Of a stretch of DNA of 50,236 nt, positions 1-8,389 are shown one piece after another; positions within the stretch are counted from its first letter, which is position 1, and the number at the start of each line of letters is the position of its first letter. Under the pieces are notes generated by a model. It was not told where the DNA came from, searched no databases, and saw only the letters and a list, made by a program, of their open reading frames with translations. The stretch is from Natronospirillum sp. (GTDB taxonomy: Bacteria > Pseudomonadota > Gammaproteobacteria > Pseudomonadales > Natronospirillaceae), in the NCBI RefSeq assembly GCF_022565775.1, contig NZ_JAIUMC010000015.1, forward strand, positions 1 through 50,236. Direction: 5' to 3'. The position numbers were made by a program, and so were the translations under genes.

Positions 1-160
1 GCCCACGGCCTACAATTGAGCCACCCTGTAGGCGCCGGCCTTGGCCGCGCTCGGGGCCGCAGGCCCCTCCATTGGGCGGCTGCGCCGCCGAGCACGACTC
101 ACGTCGTTGGCCTACAGGGTGTTTTGCCTCCACTGTAGGCGCGCGCCTTGGCCGCGCTTC
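1..160. repeat. REP-like GC-rich inverted repeat cluster
   Basis: Non-coding stretch ahead of uppP built from repeated copies of a TGTAGGC core in alternating orientation. Cores lie near 8-15 (inverted), 27-33, 110-116 (inverted) and 134-140. CACCCTGTAGGC at 22-33 and GCCTACAGGGTG at 110-121 are perfect 12-base inverted arms. The 25-base stretches beginning at 27 and 134 are nearly identical, differing only by a swap inside the GCGCCGGCC/GCGCGCGCC part. This resembles the dispersed REP elements of pseudomonads, which also begin with a TGTAGG core. That it is dispersed in this genome is an inference from one locus. Confidence 0.55.
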
Positions 161-176
161 TCGGCATGTACTCCAC

Positions 177-205
177 TTCCAATCCTGTGCCGCAGCCTGT
201 ATAAA
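177..205 (+). promoter_or_regulatory. Possible uppP promoter
   Basis: TTCCAA (177-182), a 17-base spacer, and TATAAA (200-205) form a weak sigma-70-like pair about 40 bases before the uppP start. The -10 is good and the -35 poor. A TTGACG at 215-220 lacks a well placed -10 before the gene. The ribosome site GGAGG lies five bases before the ATG. Confidence 0.3.
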
Positions 206-245
206 GAGGCGCTTTTGACGCACAATCTTTATTCATGGAGGAACC

Positions 246-1112
246 ATGGCGATCTGGGTAGCCATTGTACTGGGTGTGGTGCAGGGCATTTTCATGTTCC
301 TGCCAGTGAGCTCGACGGCTCATCTTGTACTCAGTCAGCATTGGCTCATACAACAGGGCTTTGATCTGCCTCCGCCTGAAAGTGCCGAGATGGTCCTGTT
401 CGACCTGGTCGTTCATGTCGGCACCCTGGTATCCATTGTTGTTGTGTTTCGCAAAAGCCTGTTCAAGGTCATCGGTGGCGTGCTGCGGGATACCGGCCAC
501 TGGCTCTCCGATGGCGGGCGCATTCGGCGGGAATTGCTGTTTCTCAGGCTGGCTTTTCTGTGCGCCTTCTCGTTGCTGGTGACCGCCGTTATCGGCTTCT
601 CTTTCCGCGGCATGTTCAATCTGGTCTTTGCCTCGCCGGTGATGGTGGCGGGTACGTTGACGCTGACCGGTATTCTGCTTTGGTGGACAGACACCCTGGC
701 GCGTCGGCCCCTCGGCTTGCGCAGGATCAATCTGCGCGTGGCCGGCATTATAGGGCTGGCCCAGGGTCTGGCCCTGATTCCGGGATTGTCGCGCAGCGGC
801 ATGACCATCACATTCGCCTTGTTTGCCGGCCTCAAGCGCAAATGGGCTGCTGAATACAGCTTCTTTCTGGCCATTCCAACCATCCTTGCTGCATCTGCGG
901 TGCAATCGCTGGAGGTGTTGCTGGATGGCGGTCTGCAGGCGCTCAACTGGACTGTGATGGGCGTTGGCTTTGTGGTCTCTGCACTGGTTGGCATTGTGGC
1001 GCTGAAGATTGTTCTGGTGATGCTCTACAAGGCCCGCCTGAGAATATTCTCATTCTATCTCTGGGGCCTGGCCATCGCTGTCGGGTTCGGCTTTCTACAG
1101 GTCGGCTATTGA
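246..1112 (+). CDS. uppP: Undecaprenyl-diphosphatase UppP (BacA), variant active-site motif
   Basis: Integral inner-membrane phosphatase that would recycle undecaprenyl diphosphate to the monophosphate carrier used for peptidoglycan and other wall polymers. The 288 residues match the family length. The N-terminal GVVQG...FLPVSSTAHL segment (residues 10-26) and the PGLSRSGMT loop near residue 180 are the family signatures, separated by several hydrophobic helices. The ATG at 246 follows a perfect GGAGG. Oddity: the (E/Q)xxxE motif reads Q13-G-I-F-M17, so the second glutamate, catalytic in the E. coli enzyme, is methionine. The rest is well conserved, so the family call is firm, but activity is open. 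It is convergent with the next gene, two bases apart. Confidence 0.88.
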   Translation: MAIWVAIVLGVVQGIFMFLPVSSTAHLVLSQHWLIQQGFDLPPPESAEMVLFDLVVHVGTLVSIVVVFRKSLFKVIGGVLRDTGHWLSDGGRIRRELLFLRLAFLCAFSLLVTAVIGFSFRGMFNLVFASPVMVAGTLTLTGILLWWTDTLARRPLGLRRINLRVAGIIGLAQGLALIPGLSRSGMTITFALFAGLKRKWAAEYSFFLAIPTILAASAVQSLEVLLDGGLQALNWTVMGVGFVVSALVGIVALKIVLVMLYKARLRIFSFYLWGLAIAVGFGFLQVGY

Positions 1113-1114
1113 AT

Positions 1115-2428
1115 TCAGAACAGGTATCGCCATTCGGTGGAGAATTGGGTCTCACCGTCGAGATCCGCAAAGGGTGTGCCGTCATCGGCCAGGTAGTGGG
1201 TGAGTGCGGTTTCCAGCTCCATACGTGGTGAAAAGCGCCACATTCCGCTGACTATGCCCGCCAGCACTGGTTCCGTCAGAGAGCTGTAGCCGGTCAGCGT
1301 GGTCTCCAGGCGCTGGTCCAGCCAGCTTTCCTGCCAGGACACTGCCATGTCACTGCCCCAGATTTGTGACTCCGACAGGTCAGAGTCGTCAAGCCACCAA
1401 TATAGGGTAAGGTACCCAGACCAGCGGCCATAAACTGGGCTGTTGAAGTCCACGCCAACGGCACCATCCAGGCGGTCTCTTGTGCCGCCAAGGGCGACTG
1501 GTGCCGGCTCCGCAATGGTCGCCGGGTTGGCCGGCCGTAACCCTGACTTGTAGGCCAGTTCAGCTTTCCACTCGGTAGGCCCTACAGGGAGAGTTGCCCC
1601 CATGCCCAACAGGCTATAGGGGGTCAGGTCGGCTTCCGTTGCCTGTGCTTCAGAGCGTGTTGCTGTGTCAGGAACCAGCATTGCCGCGTTGGCAAAGAAG
1701 GTGCCCCGAACACCCTGCCACTGCAGTTGTGCGCCGAACTCCGGCGACAGATCGTCTGTGGCAGGGGTGAGTACCGGATCGTCTGCCAATTCAGGGGCAA
1801 AGCCGGGTGTAGGCGTGATAAAGAACGACAGTGACTGGTCCGCAAATTCCACTGCAGTGCGCAGGCTCAGCTGTGGTGCCTTCTGGCGCTGAATGTCAGC
1901 ATCAGCGGACAGCGCCTGCGGACTGATCACATCGAGCACTCCGGCACCCGGGATGGCACCCCAGCGCAGGGCCTGCCAACCAGCATCAGTTTCGAACCTG
2001 CCGCGATCATGACGCAGGGCTGCCTCATGAATCCGACCTTCAAAGCGGAGTCGGTCATCGGTGATAGCGTCAAAGCGTGTCGGGTACAGGACCCGGGCCT
2101 CGGCATCGACACGAAAGACCAGCGACTCTGTCGCCGGATGCAGGTATCTGCTGCGCAGTCGACTGGACAAATCAGTGACCGCGTCACCACGCTCGCCCTC
2201 CCAGCGGTTGGAAACAACAGAGGTTATCTGAGGCGGGGGCGGCACTGTGCGGTACCCCATGGCTTCCGGGTCCATGGAATAGTCATCAAGCAGAAAAAGA
2301 TCAACTCCCGGAGAGGTTGCCAGCGCGCACTGAGCGACCAAGAGACCTAACACGCAGCCGGCTCTGATCCAGTTCGAACAGGGCCTCTGTGTTTCGCACC
2401 CCTGGTTAATTGGTGTCAATCCGGACAT
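1115..2428 (-). CDS. Uncharacterised outer-membrane beta-barrel protein (DUF1302-like)
   Basis: 437 residues with an N-terminal hydrophobic stretch ending in QCALA (about residues 25-38) that reads as a signal peptide with a long n-region. The mature part is rich in alternating polar and aromatic residues and ends in WRYLF, a C-terminal aromatic typical of outer-membrane barrels. WQALRWGAIPG followed by DVISP resembles the RQ-x-x-WGE...N-x-x-NP pattern of the DUF1302/alginate-export-like barrels. That link is by eye and weak. The start ATG has CGGAG about 11 bases upstream and overlaps the end of the preceding minus-strand gene by 13 bases, so the two are probably co-transcribed. Substrate and function are unknown. 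Confidence 0.6.
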   Translation of the reverse strand: MSGLTPINQGCETQRPCSNWIRAGCVLGLLVAQCALATSPGVDLFLLDDYSMDPEAMGYRTVPPPPQITSVVSNRWEGERGDAVTDLSSRLRSRYLHPATESLVFRVDAEARVLYPTRFDAITDDRLRFEGRIHEAALRHDRGRFETDAGWQALRWGAIPGAGVLDVISPQALSADADIQRQKAPQLSLRTAVEFADQSLSFFITPTPGFAPELADDPVLTPATDDLSPEFGAQLQWQGVRGTFFANAAMLVPDTATRSEAQATEADLTPYSLLGMGATLPVGPTEWKAELAYKSGLRPANPATIAEPAPVALGGTRDRLDGAVGVDFNSPVYGRWSGYLTLYWWLDDSDLSESQIWGSDMAVSWQESWLDQRLETTLTGYSSLTEPVLAGIVSGMWRFSPRMELETALTHYLADDGTPFADLDGETQFSTEWRYLF

Positions 2429-3063
2429 GTGAGTAACGACTCCGGTGCAAGAAGATAGAACTCGAAGTGGTCAGCTGTTTCCGGGCTGTCGAGTGCTTCC
2501 CTGAGCGTTCTGGCCAATGGGCTGCTGCCCGTCGCAGCTGACGCCGTACCCTCGGTATGAATAATCAGGGCACCATAGGTCCAGTCAGCTGAAAACAGTC
2601 GCCATTCCAGGTCGGCATCACCGGCTGCCCGGTTGCCAATGGCATTAAGCATGCCGGCACTGTTCGGAATCGGATTGGGAATCAACGCTTCCATCCTGGG
2701 TGGCCGATGTTCAGGAAAAAGAACGTACGCATTGCTCAAAGACTCTACGTGGAATGATGACTGAGGCTCGTTGAGGTCGTCGGAAACAAGGTCCTGACCC
2801 AATGTATCGTGCAGTATTCGCAGCAACGACAGCGACCGATGGGAAAACACGTTATCATCTGACGGTCGGTACAGTAAGACGACACCCTCGGCAGTAGCAT
2901 AGGGCAAACGGAAGGCCTGGCTGACTTCCGGCAGATGCTCGCTTGCCAATGTGAACTCGGGGCAGGCCTTATGACCTCTTGGCCACAACAGCGCCAGGGT
3001 GCCAGCCAGTAACAGCGTAACGATAAACAGCACGACCAGTTGGCCGTTGGTAGGCTTGGGCAC
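2416..3063 (-). CDS. Uncharacterised single-pass membrane protein
   Basis: About 215 residues from a proposed GTG start at 3063. The reading frame stays open further upstream to 3801, but that part runs antisense through the holD-like gene and is not credible, and there is no in-frame ATG near the intergenic region. From the GTG the protein reads VPKPTNGQLVVLF, then one strong hydrophobic helix (about residues 8-27, ending ALLW) and a soluble, probably periplasmic domain with three cysteines. No family was recognised. A PNPIPNSAGMLNAIGNR segment lies mid-domain. It overlaps the barrel gene downstream by 13 bases, suggesting a two-gene envelope unit. The start is uncertain and the ribosome site weak. 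Confidence 0.5.
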   Translation of the reverse strand: MPKPTNGQLVVLFIVTLLLAGTLALLWPRGHKACPEFTLASEHLPEVSQAFRLPYATAEGVVLLYRPSDDNVFSHRSLSLLRILHDTLGQDLVSDDLNEPQSSFHVESLSNAYVLFPEHRPPRMEALIPNPIPNSAGMLNAIGNRAAGDADLEWRLFSADWTYGALIIHTEGTASAATGSSPLARTLREALDSPETADHFEFYLLAPESLLTCPD

Positions 3064-3139
3064 GGGACCATATTCCGACAGTTGATCTGCCGAAGCAGTG
3101 TAGGGTCTGTTTGTCTGCTCTGTCCAGTACCGCGGTATC

Positions 3140-3168
3140 GTGTCAGTGTAACTTTGATGCTGTAAACT
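3140..3168 (+). promoter_or_regulatory. Possible holD-rimI promoter
   Basis: GTGTCA (3140-3145), a 17-base spacer and TAAACT (3163-3168) give a plausible sigma-70 promoter about 40 bases before the holD-like start. It lies in the 144-base gap between divergent genes. Spacing is ideal and the hexamers moderate. Confidence 0.35.
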
Positions 3169-3207
3169 AATGCGTCTATGCGGAATACTTTCAGATGATG
3201 TCAACCT

Positions 3208-4005
3208 ATGAATGCTGAGCGGGAAATGCTGCGCACCCAATACCTGGAGACCATGGGTGTTACCTCCTGGTATTGCCGGGTGCGCCCGGCGCGTGGTGTG
3301 AGGCTGGACTGGCCGGCAGAAATGGTTATTGCACGCGCAGAGCATAAGACGCACCCCGACCCGCAGCAGGCCCCGGGGACTGAGCAGGTCACCAACGCGG
3401 CCACCCTGTTGGAGAGTGCTGCGCAACAGGCCGCTGACGCACCTGCTGCAACCAGCGCGCAAAGCGTACCCGCGGTTACTGAGCCGGTGCAGGAAGAGCA
3501 TGGAGCCGGTATCGCCAATGAAGGCACTGTGCAGACCGGGCAGGGCGTCGAGTTCAAGCAACGCTGGTGGGCCCATGACGGCTGGCTGATAGTTGATACC
3601 CGCCCAGCCGCCATGCCTGCTGAGCAACAGCGTCAGGCAGATAGATTGCTGGCGGCTCTGGCACAGACCCTGTGCGGAGAGCGCAAGCCGACGTTGGCAT
3701 ATCGCATCGACTGGCCCTTGTTCGTCAATCGTTCGATCAAGCATGACGCGGAAGAAGCACGCTTCTACCTGCAGCAGAAATGGCAGGCCGTGCAGCAGCA
3801 ATCACCGATACGTCGTGTGTTGATGCTGGGCGAGCAGACTCCGGAACTGCTCGGCCTGGTCCCGGACGACCTGGGCACACCCATTTGGCAACAGGACAAT
3901 ATCTCCTGCTGCAGCGGTCCGGCCATTGCGGAAATGCTGCACTTGCCGGCAGAAAAACGCCGTCTCTGGAAAGATCTCAGAACCTGGCTGGTGGGCGCTG
4001 AATGA
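3208..4005 (+). CDS. holD: HolD-like DNA polymerase III psi subunit
   Basis: Probable psi subunit, which in E. coli joins chi to the DnaX clamp-loader and links it to SSB. The evidence is the N-terminal YLETMGVTSWYCR (about residues 12-24), which aligns with the QLQQLGITQWSLR start of E. coli HolD. A matching C-terminal LWKDLRTW aligns with LWQQICTY. The gene also sits directly before rimI with an ATGA overlap, as holD-rimI does in E. coli. At 265 residues it is about twice the E. coli length. The surplus is largely an Ala/Gln/Glu-rich, probably unstructured stretch at about residues 45-115. Overall identity is low, so the call leans on termini and synteny. Confidence 0.62.
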   Translation: MNAEREMLRTQYLETMGVTSWYCRVRPARGVRLDWPAEMVIARAEHKTHPDPQQAPGTEQVTNAATLLESAAQQAADAPAATSAQSVPAVTEPVQEEHGAGIANEGTVQTGQGVEFKQRWWAHDGWLIVDTRPAAMPAEQQRQADRLLAALAQTLCGERKPTLAYRIDWPLFVNRSIKHDAEEARFYLQQKWQAVQQQSPIRRVLMLGEQTPELLGLVPDDLGTPIWQQDNISCCSGPAIAEMLHLPAEKRRLWKDLRTWLVGAE

Positions 4006-4493
4006 TCCATCTGCGGCCGCTTCGTGAAGATGATCTGACCTTGTGTCATGACATCGACCGCAGGGTATCCAACCACCCCTGGCCGCTGGACATATTTCGG
4101 CGCGGACTGCAGAAGAATCATTGGGCTCGGGTTGCCGTTGACGAGGCGGACAGACCCTATGCCTTCTGCATCTGCCTGCTGGTCGCGGATGAATTGTCAG
4201 TGCTCAATATCGCCGTGGACCAATCCAGGCAACGGCAGGGCGTGGCCCGGCACATGATCACGGCTGCCCTGGAAGCCGGACGTGCACATGGCGCTGATCA
4301 GGCGTTTCTGGAGGTTCGGCAATCCAACCTGCCCGCCCAGGCACTCTACGCCAGTATGGATTTCAATGTGGCGGGTGTGCGTGAAAACTATTATCCGGCC
4401 CGCGCGGCTTGCAGATCAGACAGCATCACCGAGGGTTCACCACCCATGCGGGGTCGCGAACATGCACTGATTATGGCCCGCACCCTGCTTTGA
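4002..4493 (+). CDS. rimI: Ribosomal protein bS18 N-terminal acetyltransferase RimI
   Basis: GNAT-family acetyltransferase of 163 residues that would acetylate the N-terminal alanine of ribosomal protein S18 with acetyl-CoA. Visible features are the acetyl-CoA binding run VDQSRQRQGVARHMI (about residues 72-86, Q/R-x-x-G-x-A type) and the RimI hallmark LEVRQSNLPAQALY (about 103-116). F-x-V-A-G-V-R-E-N-YY and REHALIM follow near the C terminus. It begins inside the stop codon of the holD-like gene (ATGA), indicating translational coupling. An insertion around residues 132-150 lengthens the usual segment between YYP and the final E-x-A-x-x-M. Confidence 0.88.
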   Translation: MIHLRPLREDDLTLCHDIDRRVSNHPWPLDIFRRGLQKNHWARVAVDEADRPYAFCICLLVADELSVLNIAVDQSRQRQGVARHMITAALEAGRAHGADQAFLEVRQSNLPAQALYASMDFNVAGVRENYYPARAACRSDSITEGSPPMRGREHALIMARTLL

Positions 4494-4496
4494 CTG

Positions 4497-4505
4497 TGCT
4501 AGAGT
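4497..4505 (+). promoter_or_regulatory. Possible extended -10 for argE
   Basis: TGC followed by TAGAGT forms an extended -10 element about 50 bases upstream of the argE ATG, immediately after the rimI stop. No good -35 is present, so this is tentative. Confidence 0.3.
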
Positions 4506-4556
4506 AAAGGGTCACCCAGAACACGCAGAAAGACTGCTCGGAGCAAGAGGTAACCC

Positions 4557-5717
4557 ATGACCACGCGTGATCCCACCATAGAAGACCTGCTGGCCAGACT
4601 GGTCAGTTACGATACCACCAGCCGCAACTCCAACCTGCCGCTGATAGACTGGGTTGAACAGTGGCTGAGCGACTATGGTGTCCATGGCGAGCGCGTTTAT
4701 GACGAGAGTGGTCAGAAGGCCAACTTTTTTGCCACCATCGGCCCGGCCGGTGTGCCGGGCTATGTCCTGTCCGGGCATACGGATACCGTTCCGGTGGACG
4801 GTCAGGACTGGCATACCAATCCCTATGAAATGGTTCGCAAAGAAGGCCGACTCTATGGCCGGGGCACTGTCGACATGAAGGGCTTTCTGGCCTGTTGCCT
4901 GTCGCGCGTGCCGGACATGGTGCGTGCGGACCTGAAGGCACCCATTCATCTTGCCTTCTCCTATGACGAAGAAGTGGGCTGTCAGGGTGTGCCAAGGCTG
5001 TTGCAGGTACTGCGGGACCGGCCCGTAAAACCTCGCGCCTGTTTCGTTGGCGAGCCGTCCTCCATGGAGGTTGTGGTGGCCCACAAGGCGAAGCAAAGTT
5101 ATCGCGCCGACTTTACCGGCTTGGCCTGCCATTCTTCCCAGGCACCGCACGGGGTTAACGCCATCAGTTACGCTGCCCGCCTGGTGCAGCATCTGGATGC
5201 TCTGGCACAGAAGCTGGCTGAGGGGCCGAGTGGTGAGCTGTACGATGTGCCGGTATCGACCGCGCACGTCGGCGTGATGCGCGGTGGTGCGGCACTGAAT
5301 ATCGTGCCTGAACGCTGCACCGTCGACTTTGAATTCCGGGTTCTGCCGAGTGAAGATATCGATGCCATAGCCGCCGAAGTGGCTGATTATCTGGCGACAC
5401 TGGATGCTGAGATGAAGGCCCGCTACGAAGAATGTGGTGTGAAATTGTCACAGTTATCGGCATTTCCGGGGCTCGACACTTCGCCGGAGGCAGAGGTGGT
5501 CCGGCTGGCCTGTGAGCTGGCCAATGCGCCCGACTATCGAAAGGTAGCCTACGGCACGGAGGCGGGCCTGTTTTCTCAGACCCTGGGCGTGCCTACTGTG
5601 GTTCTGGGTCCTGGGTCCATTGATCAGGCGCACAAGCCGAATGAATTTGTGGCCGTTGATCAGTTGGAGCGGTGCGGGCAGTTTCTGGATCGATTGCTGG
5701 TTCATTGCAGCCGCTGA
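4557..5717 (+). CDS. argE: Acetylornithine deacetylase ArgE
   Basis: Cytoplasmic M20 metallopeptidase-family enzyme that hydrolyses N-acetylornithine to ornithine and acetate in arginine synthesis. The 386 residues match the family. Metal ligands and catalytic residues are visible: H74-T-D76 in LSGHTDTVP, D106 in GRGTVDMKG, the EE pair at 138-139 in YDEEVGCQG, and E166 in VGEPS. The distal His is in the GSIDQAHKPNEF segment near the C terminus. The start is set by an AAGAGG ribosome site. It stands alone on the plus strand and its 3' end overlaps the convergent GGDEF-EAL gene by 16 bases. argJ, which can also release ornithine, lies at 38289. Confidence 0.92.
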   Translation: MTTRDPTIEDLLARLVSYDTTSRNSNLPLIDWVEQWLSDYGVHGERVYDESGQKANFFATIGPAGVPGYVLSGHTDTVPVDGQDWHTNPYEMVRKEGRLYGRGTVDMKGFLACCLSRVPDMVRADLKAPIHLAFSYDEEVGCQGVPRLLQVLRDRPVKPRACFVGEPSSMEVVVAHKAKQSYRADFTGLACHSSQAPHGVNAISYAARLVQHLDALAQKLAEGPSGELYDVPVSTAHVGVMRGGAALNIVPERCTVDFEFRVLPSEDIDAIAAEVADYLATLDAEMKARYEECGVKLSQLSAFPGLDTSPEAEVVRLACELANAPDYRKVAYGTEAGLFSQTLGVPTVVLGPGSIDQAHKPNEFVAVDQLERCGQFLDRLLVHCSR

Positions 5718-8269
5718 TTGCCGGCAACCGGTGCCGGCTGTCTGGCTTCACGCAATTTCTGTACGGTCTGTTGAAAGGTGCTGATGGGCTCAGGCCGGTT
5801 GAACAGGTAACCCTGAAATGAATCGCACTGGTGGCTGAGCAGAAACTGCTGATGTTCAGCCGTCTCTACCCCTTCTGCAACGACACACATACCCAGGTTA
5901 TGCGTCAGGCCGATTATGGCGTCGACAATGGTGCTGTCCGGCCCGTCGATATCCAGTCGTGCATGGCGGATGAATGACTGGTCGATCTTGACCTCATCGA
6001 AGGGCAGGCGGGTCAAATAGGCCAGCGAAGAGTAGCCGGTGCCGAAATCGTCCATCGCGAAGCTCAGGCCGTGCTCTCGCAACTGCAGCATCTTGCTGGC
6101 GGAGTCCTGAAGGTCACTAAGCACCATCGACTCTGTCAGTTCCAGCTTGAGACGATCAGGCGGAAAGTCGTACCGGTTGATCGTCGCCATAACCGACTGC
6201 ACAAAGGCGGCCTGGTGAAACTGGCGGGCACTGATATTGACCGCCATATGCAAATCACTGAAGGCTTCGTCTCTGGCCCAGATTTCTAGTTGTGCGCAGG
6301 CGGCACTCAGCACCCACTCTCCTACCGGTATGATCAGGCCCGTCTCCTCCGCCAGCCCGATGAACCCGCCTGGTCCCAGCAGGCCGCGTTCCGGGTGTTG
6401 CCACCGGACCAGCGCTTCGGCCCCATTGGGTTCCCCGTTGCGGTTGATCTGTGCCTGATAGTGCAATTCAAGCTGCTCGGCCTTGAGCGCGGCGCGCAGT
6501 TCCCGCTCCAGTTTGAAACGTTCTTCAAGTGCCGCATGGATGTTCGGGTCGAAAAAGCGGATCTCGTTGCGGCCAGATGATTTTGCCTGATACATGGCCA
6601 CGTCAGCGCGTCGCAACAGTTCCTCGACCGAATCGTTTTCACCCTTGTACATGCAAATACCCAGGCTTCCCGCGCACTGGTAGAGGGTCCCATTGAGATC
6701 GACCGGTTCGCTCATCACGGCAAGCAGTTTCTCCGCGATCTGCTCTGCCTCCAACGCAGCTCTCTGGTCCGATGGATCAAGATCGCTGACAATCACGACA
6801 AATTCATCGCCTCCCAGGCGGGCTACCGTGTCATGCGCCCGCAGACAGGATTTCAGTCGATCCGCCACCTCGCGCAGGAGTTTGTCGCCCACGGTGTGGC
6901 CCATGGTGTCATTGAGCGACTTGAAGTCGTCCAGGTCAATGAAGATCAGGGCCCCTGGCTGCAAATCGCGTTCACTGGCCGCGCAGGCCTGTTCGAGACG
7001 GTCGTTGAACAGTCGGCGATTAGGCAGCCCGGTCAGGGTGTCATAGAAGGCCAGTTGATGGATGATGTCTTCGGATTGGCGGCGTTCCGACACATCCATG
7101 ATAAATCCGCTCCACAATACCGAGCCGTCAGCATCTTCTTCCGGCTGTGCATTGCCCTGCAGCCAGCGTTCTTCACCATCCGGCTTGCAGACCCGGTATT
7201 CGTGTTGCCAGGGCGTCATGGTCTCTGCTGAGCGCTGAATGGAGACCATGACTTCCTCCAGATCCTCCGGGTGAATAACCCGCGTCAGAATGTCAGCGTC
7301 CTGTTGCACCGCTTCGGGTTCCACACCATAGATCTGGCGAATGGCTTCGCTGGTATAGGGGAACGACATGGCGCCGTCAGGTGTCAGGCGAAACTGATAA
7401 ACCATGCCCGGGAGGCGGGTGACGATCTTGCGGAAACGATTCTCCAGATGCCGTGAACTGGCTTCGCTGCGTTCGCGCTCCAGTTCCGCCAGCAGCATCC
7501 TTTGTCGCATGGCGGTAGCCAGTGTCGAGGAGGCAAGAATGATCAGGCTGGCAAACACGGCGACAGACGCAAGCAGTGTCTGGTCAAGGGCCGGACCATG
7601 CAGTGCAGGTGGTCGCTCACTGGGCAGAAACACGGTGGCACTCATGGCGACATAATGCATGCCGGATACCGCCAACCCCATGAGTACCGCCATGGACAGC
7701 TTAAGAGTGACCGGGTCCAGCCTGACTGAACGCAAAATTCTGGGTACGGCAAGGGCAAAGGTTGCCAGCAGAACGGCGGTAGCAATCGACAGGGCAAATT
7801 GCCATGGGTTGTAGGCAATGTCAGCCACCGTCACCATGGCCCCCATGCCGGTATAGTGCATGATGCCGATACCCGCTCCCATCAGCACACCACCGGTTAC
7901 AATGCGCCGATATCCCGGGTCGGGCTGATGGATGATGACCAGGGTCACCAGTCCGGCCACAAAGGCTGGTACTACTGAGGTGAGCGTGAGGTTAAGGTCG
8001 TAAGTGATGTCGACCGGCATCTGGAAGGCCACCATGCCGGTAAAGTGCATGGTCCAGATGCCCACGCCCATCGCCATTCCGCCGCTGGTCAGCCAGCTCA
8101 TTCGGGCGAGCAAGGAACGCGAGTTGCGAATCAGCTCGACATGGCTGAAGCTGGCGAAAGCTGCAAAAATGGCGATCAGAATCGAGATGATCACCAGGGC
8201 AGGGGAATACTGGCCGGTGTGAGCGGCGTGTACCGGATGCTCCGGACTGGTGAACTGCAGAGGAATCAT
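5702..8269 (-). CDS. MHYT-PAS-GGDEF-EAL cyclic-di-GMP signalling protein
   Basis: An 855-residue inner-membrane protein. An N-terminal seven-helix MHYT sensor (about residues 20-255) has motifs MHFT (74-77), MHYT (137-140) and MHYV (204-207), proposed in this family to bind copper and sense small gases. A PAS domain (about 280-395) with its PAC end ERRQSE follows. The GGDEF domain has intact LGGDEF (486-490) and an upstream RxxD inhibitory site, R477 to D480. The EAL domain has EAL (618-620), NISARQF and DDFGTGYSSL. Both catalytic domains look intact, so it may make and degrade c-di-GMP; the balance cannot be told from sequence. It is a lone gene, tail-overlapping argE. Confidence 0.93.
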   Translation of the reverse strand: MIPLQFTSPEHPVHAAHTGQYSPALVIISILIAIFAAFASFSHVELIRNSRSLLARMSWLTSGGMAMGVGIWTMHFTGMVAFQMPVDITYDLNLTLTSVVPAFVAGLVTLVIIHQPDPGYRRIVTGGVLMGAGIGIMHYTGMGAMVTVADIAYNPWQFALSIATAVLLATFALAVPRILRSVRLDPVTLKLSMAVLMGLAVSGMHYVAMSATVFLPSERPPALHGPALDQTLLASVAVFASLIILASSTLATAMRQRMLLAELERERSEASSRHLENRFRKIVTRLPGMVYQFRLTPDGAMSFPYTSEAIRQIYGVEPEAVQQDADILTRVIHPEDLEEVMVSIQRSAETMTPWQHEYRVCKPDGEERWLQGNAQPEEDADGSVLWSGFIMDVSERRQSEDIIHQLAFYDTLTGLPNRRLFNDRLEQACAASERDLQPGALIFIDLDDFKSLNDTMGHTVGDKLLREVADRLKSCLRAHDTVARLGGDEFVVIVSDLDPSDQRAALEAEQIAEKLLAVMSEPVDLNGTLYQCAGSLGICMYKGENDSVEELLRRADVAMYQAKSSGRNEIRFFDPNIHAALEERFKLERELRAALKAEQLELHYQAQINRNGEPNGAEALVRWQHPERGLLGPGGFIGLAEETGLIIPVGEWVLSAACAQLEIWARDEAFSDLHMAVNISARQFHQAAFVQSVMATINRYDFPPDRLKLELTESMVLSDLQDSASKMLQLREHGLSFAMDDFGTGYSSLAYLTRLPFDEVKIDQSFIRHARLDIDGPDSTIVDAIIGLTHNLGMCVVAEGVETAEHQQFLLSHQCDSFQGYLFNRPEPISTFQQTVQKLREARQPAPVAGNQRLQ

Positions 8270-8389
8270 TATTGCTGAGCTGCCTCAGTATGGCACCTCT
8301 ACCAGTGTAGTCATCTTTTCTCGGTCACGCAGCCCGCCTGGAGCCGCGTGCCGAGAGGCGCACCTGGGTGCAGGTGGCACAGAGTGGTG

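Noticed and set aside
3064..3801. Upstream extension of the minus-strand membrane protein gene
   Set aside because: It would overlap the holD-like gene antisense for nearly 600 bases, and the added sequence lacks any membrane or domain logic. A GTG at 3063 gives a sensible protein.
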